The notes below the pieces were generated by a model. The model was not told the DNA's origin, made no database searches, and was given only the letters and a program-made list of their open reading frames with translations. This document shows positions 61,607-64,000 of a stretch of DNA of 64,000 bases, one piece after another (within the stretch, counting starts at the first letter, position 1; the number at the start of each line of letters is the position of its first letter). A program made the position numbers and the translations under genes. The stretch comes from Pseudomonas sp. TH41 (GTDB taxonomy: Bacteria > Pseudomonadota > Gammaproteobacteria > Pseudomonadales > Pseudomonadaceae), in the NCBI RefSeq assembly GCF_016650695.1, contig NZ_JAEKFH010000003.1, forward strand, positions 1,880,001 to 1,944,000, read 5' to 3'.

Positions 61607-62920
61607 TTAAACCGCATCCCGAGGCAACATCAACCCCAACGGCAGCCGCACCCGAGCTTCCAGCCCGCCACCCGCCCGATTGCGCAACTCAACATTCCCA
61701 CCATGCATCGAAGCAATTCGCTTGACGATCGCCAACCCCAGACCGGTCCCCTTCCCACCCCGAGCACGGTCGCCCCGGGTAAATGGATTGAAGATCGCCT
61801 CAAGCTCTGATGAATCGATCCCGGCCCCACGGTCCATGACACTCAGCACCACGTACGGCGCACTGGTATCCCCAGACACATAAGCCGCAACCTCGACGCC
61901 GCTGCCAGCATGATGCAAGGCGTTGCCGATCAGGTTATTCAGCAATCGCTTCATGGACACCCGACGCAACGGGAACGGCTGGATCGGTTCCAGACGCAGG
62001 CGCACTTTCTCTTCGTTCTGGTTGTAGGGTGCAGCGACTTCGCGCACCAGGTCGCTCAGGTCGACTTCCTCCACCGACTCGTCGCGACCGTCGCGGATGA
62101 ACGCCAGGAACTGGTCGAGTATCGCGTCCATGTCTTCGATGTCGCGCACCATGTCGTCCGTCAGGTCGTTGTGATCGCCCATCAGCTCCAGTGACAGCCG
62201 CAAACGGGTCAACGGCGTGCGCAGGTCATGGGACACGCCGGCCAGCATCAACTCACGCTCGCGGCCAGCCTGTTCGACATCTTCGGCCATCTGGTTGAAG
62301 GCGCGGTACACCTCGGTCATCTCACTCGGCGTATCGCTGATCGGCAGCCGCACACTGCGGCCCTGGCCGAGTTGCCTTGCGGCATACACCAGACGCTTCA
62401 AGGGTTGGTTGAGCTGGCGGACAAAGATCCAGGCCGAGGCGGTGGAGAGCAAACCGATGGCTAGAAACCAACCCAGCACGTTCCAGATTTTCTGACCGCG
62501 CAAAGGGTGCGGATACAGCGGCACTTTCAGCCAGCCATCGCCCAGGCTGGGCGCCCGCACCCACAGCGCGGGCGGCGAATGCATGCGTAATCGCACTTCG
62601 GTATCGGCACCCAGCTCCGCCTGCATTTGCCGCTGGTAGATCTCGCTGTAAGGCCAGTGTTGTTCGCCTTCCGGCACACCGGTGCCCACCACACGGATCA
62701 GCGTTGCGGCATTGGCGATTTTCTCGCGGTTTTCTTCATCGGCAGCCCAATAGGCGCGCAGCGTCAGGGCGACACCGTGGCTGTATTGGCGGTCCACCAG
62801 CACGTCTTCGTTCATCAACAGATAAACCAGGGTCAGCGCCTTGGAGAACAGAACGACGATCAGCACCAGCCATAGGGTGCGGGAGAAGAAACTCTGGGGG
62901 AACCAAACGGGGGTTTTCAT
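61607..62920 (-). CDS. envZ: Osmolarity sensor histidine kinase EnvZ
   Basis: A 437-residue kinase. Transmembrane helices lie near residues 13-35 and 147-167, flanking a periplasmic domain. HAMP follows (RQLNQPLKRLVYAARQLGQG), then phospho-acceptor His231 in LAGVSHDLRTPLTRLRLSLE, the N box NLIGNALHHAG and the G box LSVMDRGAGI, GKGTGLGLAIV. It phosphorylates OmpR, encoded 103 bases upstream on the same strand. A degenerate REP-like sequence lies in the gap. Confidence 0.95.
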   Translation of the reverse strand: MKTPVWFPQSFFSRTLWLVLIVVLFSKALTLVYLLMNEDVLVDRQYSHGVALTLRAYWAADEENREKIANAATLIRVVGTGVPEGEQHWPYSEIYQRQMQAELGADTEVRLRMHSPPALWVRAPSLGDGWLKVPLYPHPLRGQKIWNVLGWFLAIGLLSTASAWIFVRQLNQPLKRLVYAARQLGQGRSVRLPISDTPSEMTEVYRAFNQMAEDVEQAGRERELMLAGVSHDLRTPLTRLRLSLELMGDHNDLTDDMVRDIEDMDAILDQFLAFIRDGRDESVEEVDLSDLVREVAAPYNQNEEKVRLRLEPIQPFPLRRVSMKRLLNNLIGNALHHAGSGVEVAAYVSGDTSAPYVVLSVMDRGAGIDSSELEAIFNPFTRGDRARGGKGTGLGLAIVKRIASMHGGNVELRNRAGGGLEARVRLPLGLMLPRDAV

Positions 62921-62937
62921 GAATAACCGTTACACAC

Positions 62938-63016
62938 TTGCAGGAGCGAGCGATGCTCGCATATTGCGGATCGCGAGTCTGCGGCGAACAACATCCGCAA
63001 GACCCGCTCCTACAAA
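62938..63016. repeat. Degenerate REP-like inverted repeat between ompR and envZ
   Basis: GCAGGAGCGAGCGATGCTCG at 62940 faces AAGACCCGCTCCTACAA with several mismatches. It separates two genes of one operon. Confidence 0.6.
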
Positions 63017-63023
63017 TCGCCGA

Positions 63024-63764
63024 TCACTTGGTGGCGGCGCCATCCGGAACGAACACGTAACCGACGCCCCAAACCGTCTGGATATAACGCGGCTTGGAAG
63101 GATCGGGTTCGATCATCCGGCGCAGACGGGAAATCTGCACGTCGATGGAACGTTCCAGGGCATCCCACTCGCGACCACGGGCCAGGTTCATCAGTTTGTC
63201 GCGGGTCAATGGCTGGCGCGCGTTCATCACCAACGCCTTGAGCACGGCGAATTCACCGGTGGTGAGCATGTGCACTTCATCGCCACGCTTGAGTTCACGA
63301 GTCGCGAGGGACAGAACATAGTCACCGAAGGTCACGCTTTCGTCTTCGCTGCCCGGTGCGCCCGGCACTGGCGTTGATTGACGGCGCAGGACCGCTTTGA
63401 CACGCGCCATCAACTCGTCCGGGTTGAACGGCTTGGCCAGATAATCATCGGCACCCAGTTCAAGGCCCTTGATACGGCTCAGCTCGTCGCCCTTGGCGGT
63501 GAGCATGATGATCGGAATCTGATTGTTCGCGCCACGCAGACGGCGGCAGGCGGTCAGGCCGTCTTCGCCGGGCAGCATCAGGTCGAGGACGACCAGGTTG
63601 AACACTTCACGCGCCAGCAGGCGATCCATTTGCTCAGTGTTCGGCACGGCGCGGGCACGGTAGCCCTTGCTGACGAAAAAGCGTTCCAGCAGGCTGCTGA
63701 GCCCCGGATCGTCGTCAACAATAAGAATTTTTTCGCCTTCAGCAATGTTTGCAGTGCTGCTCAT
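63024..63764 (-). CDS. ompR: Osmolarity response regulator OmpR
   Basis: A 246-residue regulator. The receiver domain carries phospho-acceptor Asp61 in FNLVVLDLMLPGEDGL, the acidic pocket IVDDD near residue 15 and Lys in DDYLAKPFNPDEL. The C-terminal winged-helix DNA-binding domain ends RGREWDALERSIDVQISRLR, then YIQTVWGVGYVF. AAAAGGAG lies eight bases before the ATG. First gene of the ompR-envZ pair, which adjusts outer-membrane and osmotic responses. Confidence 0.97.
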   Translation of the reverse strand: MSSTANIAEGEKILIVDDDPGLSSLLERFFVSKGYRARAVPNTEQMDRLLAREVFNLVVLDLMLPGEDGLTACRRLRGANNQIPIIMLTAKGDELSRIKGLELGADDYLAKPFNPDELMARVKAVLRRQSTPVPGAPGSEDESVTFGDYVLSLATRELKRGDEVHMLTTGEFAVLKALVMNARQPLTRDKLMNLARGREWDALERSIDVQISRLRRMIEPDPSKPRYIQTVWGVGYVFVPDGAATK

Positions 63765-64000
63765 TAGATGCTCCTTTTAGCTCGGCGCGCATTATGGCGT
63801 AGCTGCCGTTATACGCACCGTGTGCATTGTTAGCAGATTTTTCCTGCACCGCCAGAAATCCGGGCATTGTGCCTACAGCCTGTGATGCCCCCGAATGACA
63901 GAACGCTGGTTATAATGCCCGGCCTTTTGTGTCAGGCAACGTCTGATCATTGCGACCGGCAGCCACTTTTTATTTTCACGGCGCTGGCAGTAATTGTTCG
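63765..64000. other. Region upstream of ompR to the window end
   Basis: No gene is supported within these 236 bases. The reverse-strand promoter of ompR-envZ should lie in the left half; the right half may hold the promoter or leader of a forward-strand gene starting past the window. Confidence 0.4.

Overview
The window is a stretch of Pseudomonas chromosome, most likely from the P. fluorescens species group. The evidence is the gene content (gabP, aguAB, dctBD, rimB-rimK, pckA-hslO-hslR, envZ-ompR, nudE-cysQ), the Pseudomonas-only small DUF families, and about seventeen REP doublets or singlets of the GTAGGAGC and GTGGGAGC types scattered between genes. Most of it is core housekeeping sequence. 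Accessory material is concentrated at about 8-13 kb, 21-22.7 kb, 25-26.5 kb and 54-56.3 kb.

Layout. 1-5.2 kb: end of an OFA-type MFS transporter, a PanZ-like acetyltransferase, the overlapping asmA-mutY-yggX operon and tRNA-Phe. 5.4-11.7 kb: an HXE-type Fe(II)/2OG oxygenase with a TSUP exporter, a secreted small protein, a broken DUF1016 nuclease gene, an EamA transporter with a histidine-rich tail, an alpha/beta hydrolase and two tandem basic paralogues. 11.7-13.2 kb: an IS1111/IS110-type element inserted in an IS4-like MITE that carries a REP-like inverted repeat. 13.3-20.9 kb: gabP, a polar amino-acid ABC transporter with a methyltransferase, and an unusual deaminase-like protein. 21.1-22.6 kb: tRNA-Thr followed by a probable abortive-infection cassette, a promoter-small RNA-terminator unit directly upstream of an Abi_2/AbiF gene. 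22.7-25.2 kb: a redox operon (tautomerase, DsbA-like, two SDRs). 25.8-26.2 kb: a DUF3077 gene behind a two-hairpin leader with an overlapping upstream ORF. 26.5-30.7 kb: a D-threonate-type catabolic operon (permease, DUF1537 kinase, PdxA2, DeoR regulator). 31.7-37 kb: aguB-aguA and a 970-residue kinase/aminotransferase fusion. 37.2-44.4 kb: rmlC, dctB-dctD, a thioesterase, cysQ-nudE, yrfG and kbp. 44.5-53.6 kb: a LysR regulator, fdhD with an FdhF/YdeP oxidoreductase, a glycine-zipper protein, a thioesterase, a 3-hydroxyacyl-CoA dehydrogenase and a RecQ helicase. 54-56.3 kb: an island of very small genes, one of them cut by a second copy of the IS4-like MITE. 56.4-63.8 kb: pckA, hslO, hslR, rimB-rimK, envZ-ompR.

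The most interesting signals are: (i) the AbiF gene with its own upstream terminated small RNA next to tRNA-Thr, flanked by similar terminator sequences; (ii) a likely bridge-RNA region in the IS1111 element, where a 10-nt segment is exactly complementary to the target DNA beside the right junction; (iii) a REP-bearing IS4-like MITE present twice, once cleanly interrupting an antitoxin-like gene with an 11-bp target duplication; (iv) a repeated hairpin-hairpin-small ORF leader in front of small DUF genes. All identifications come from reading the sequence and from remembered family features; no database search was run.
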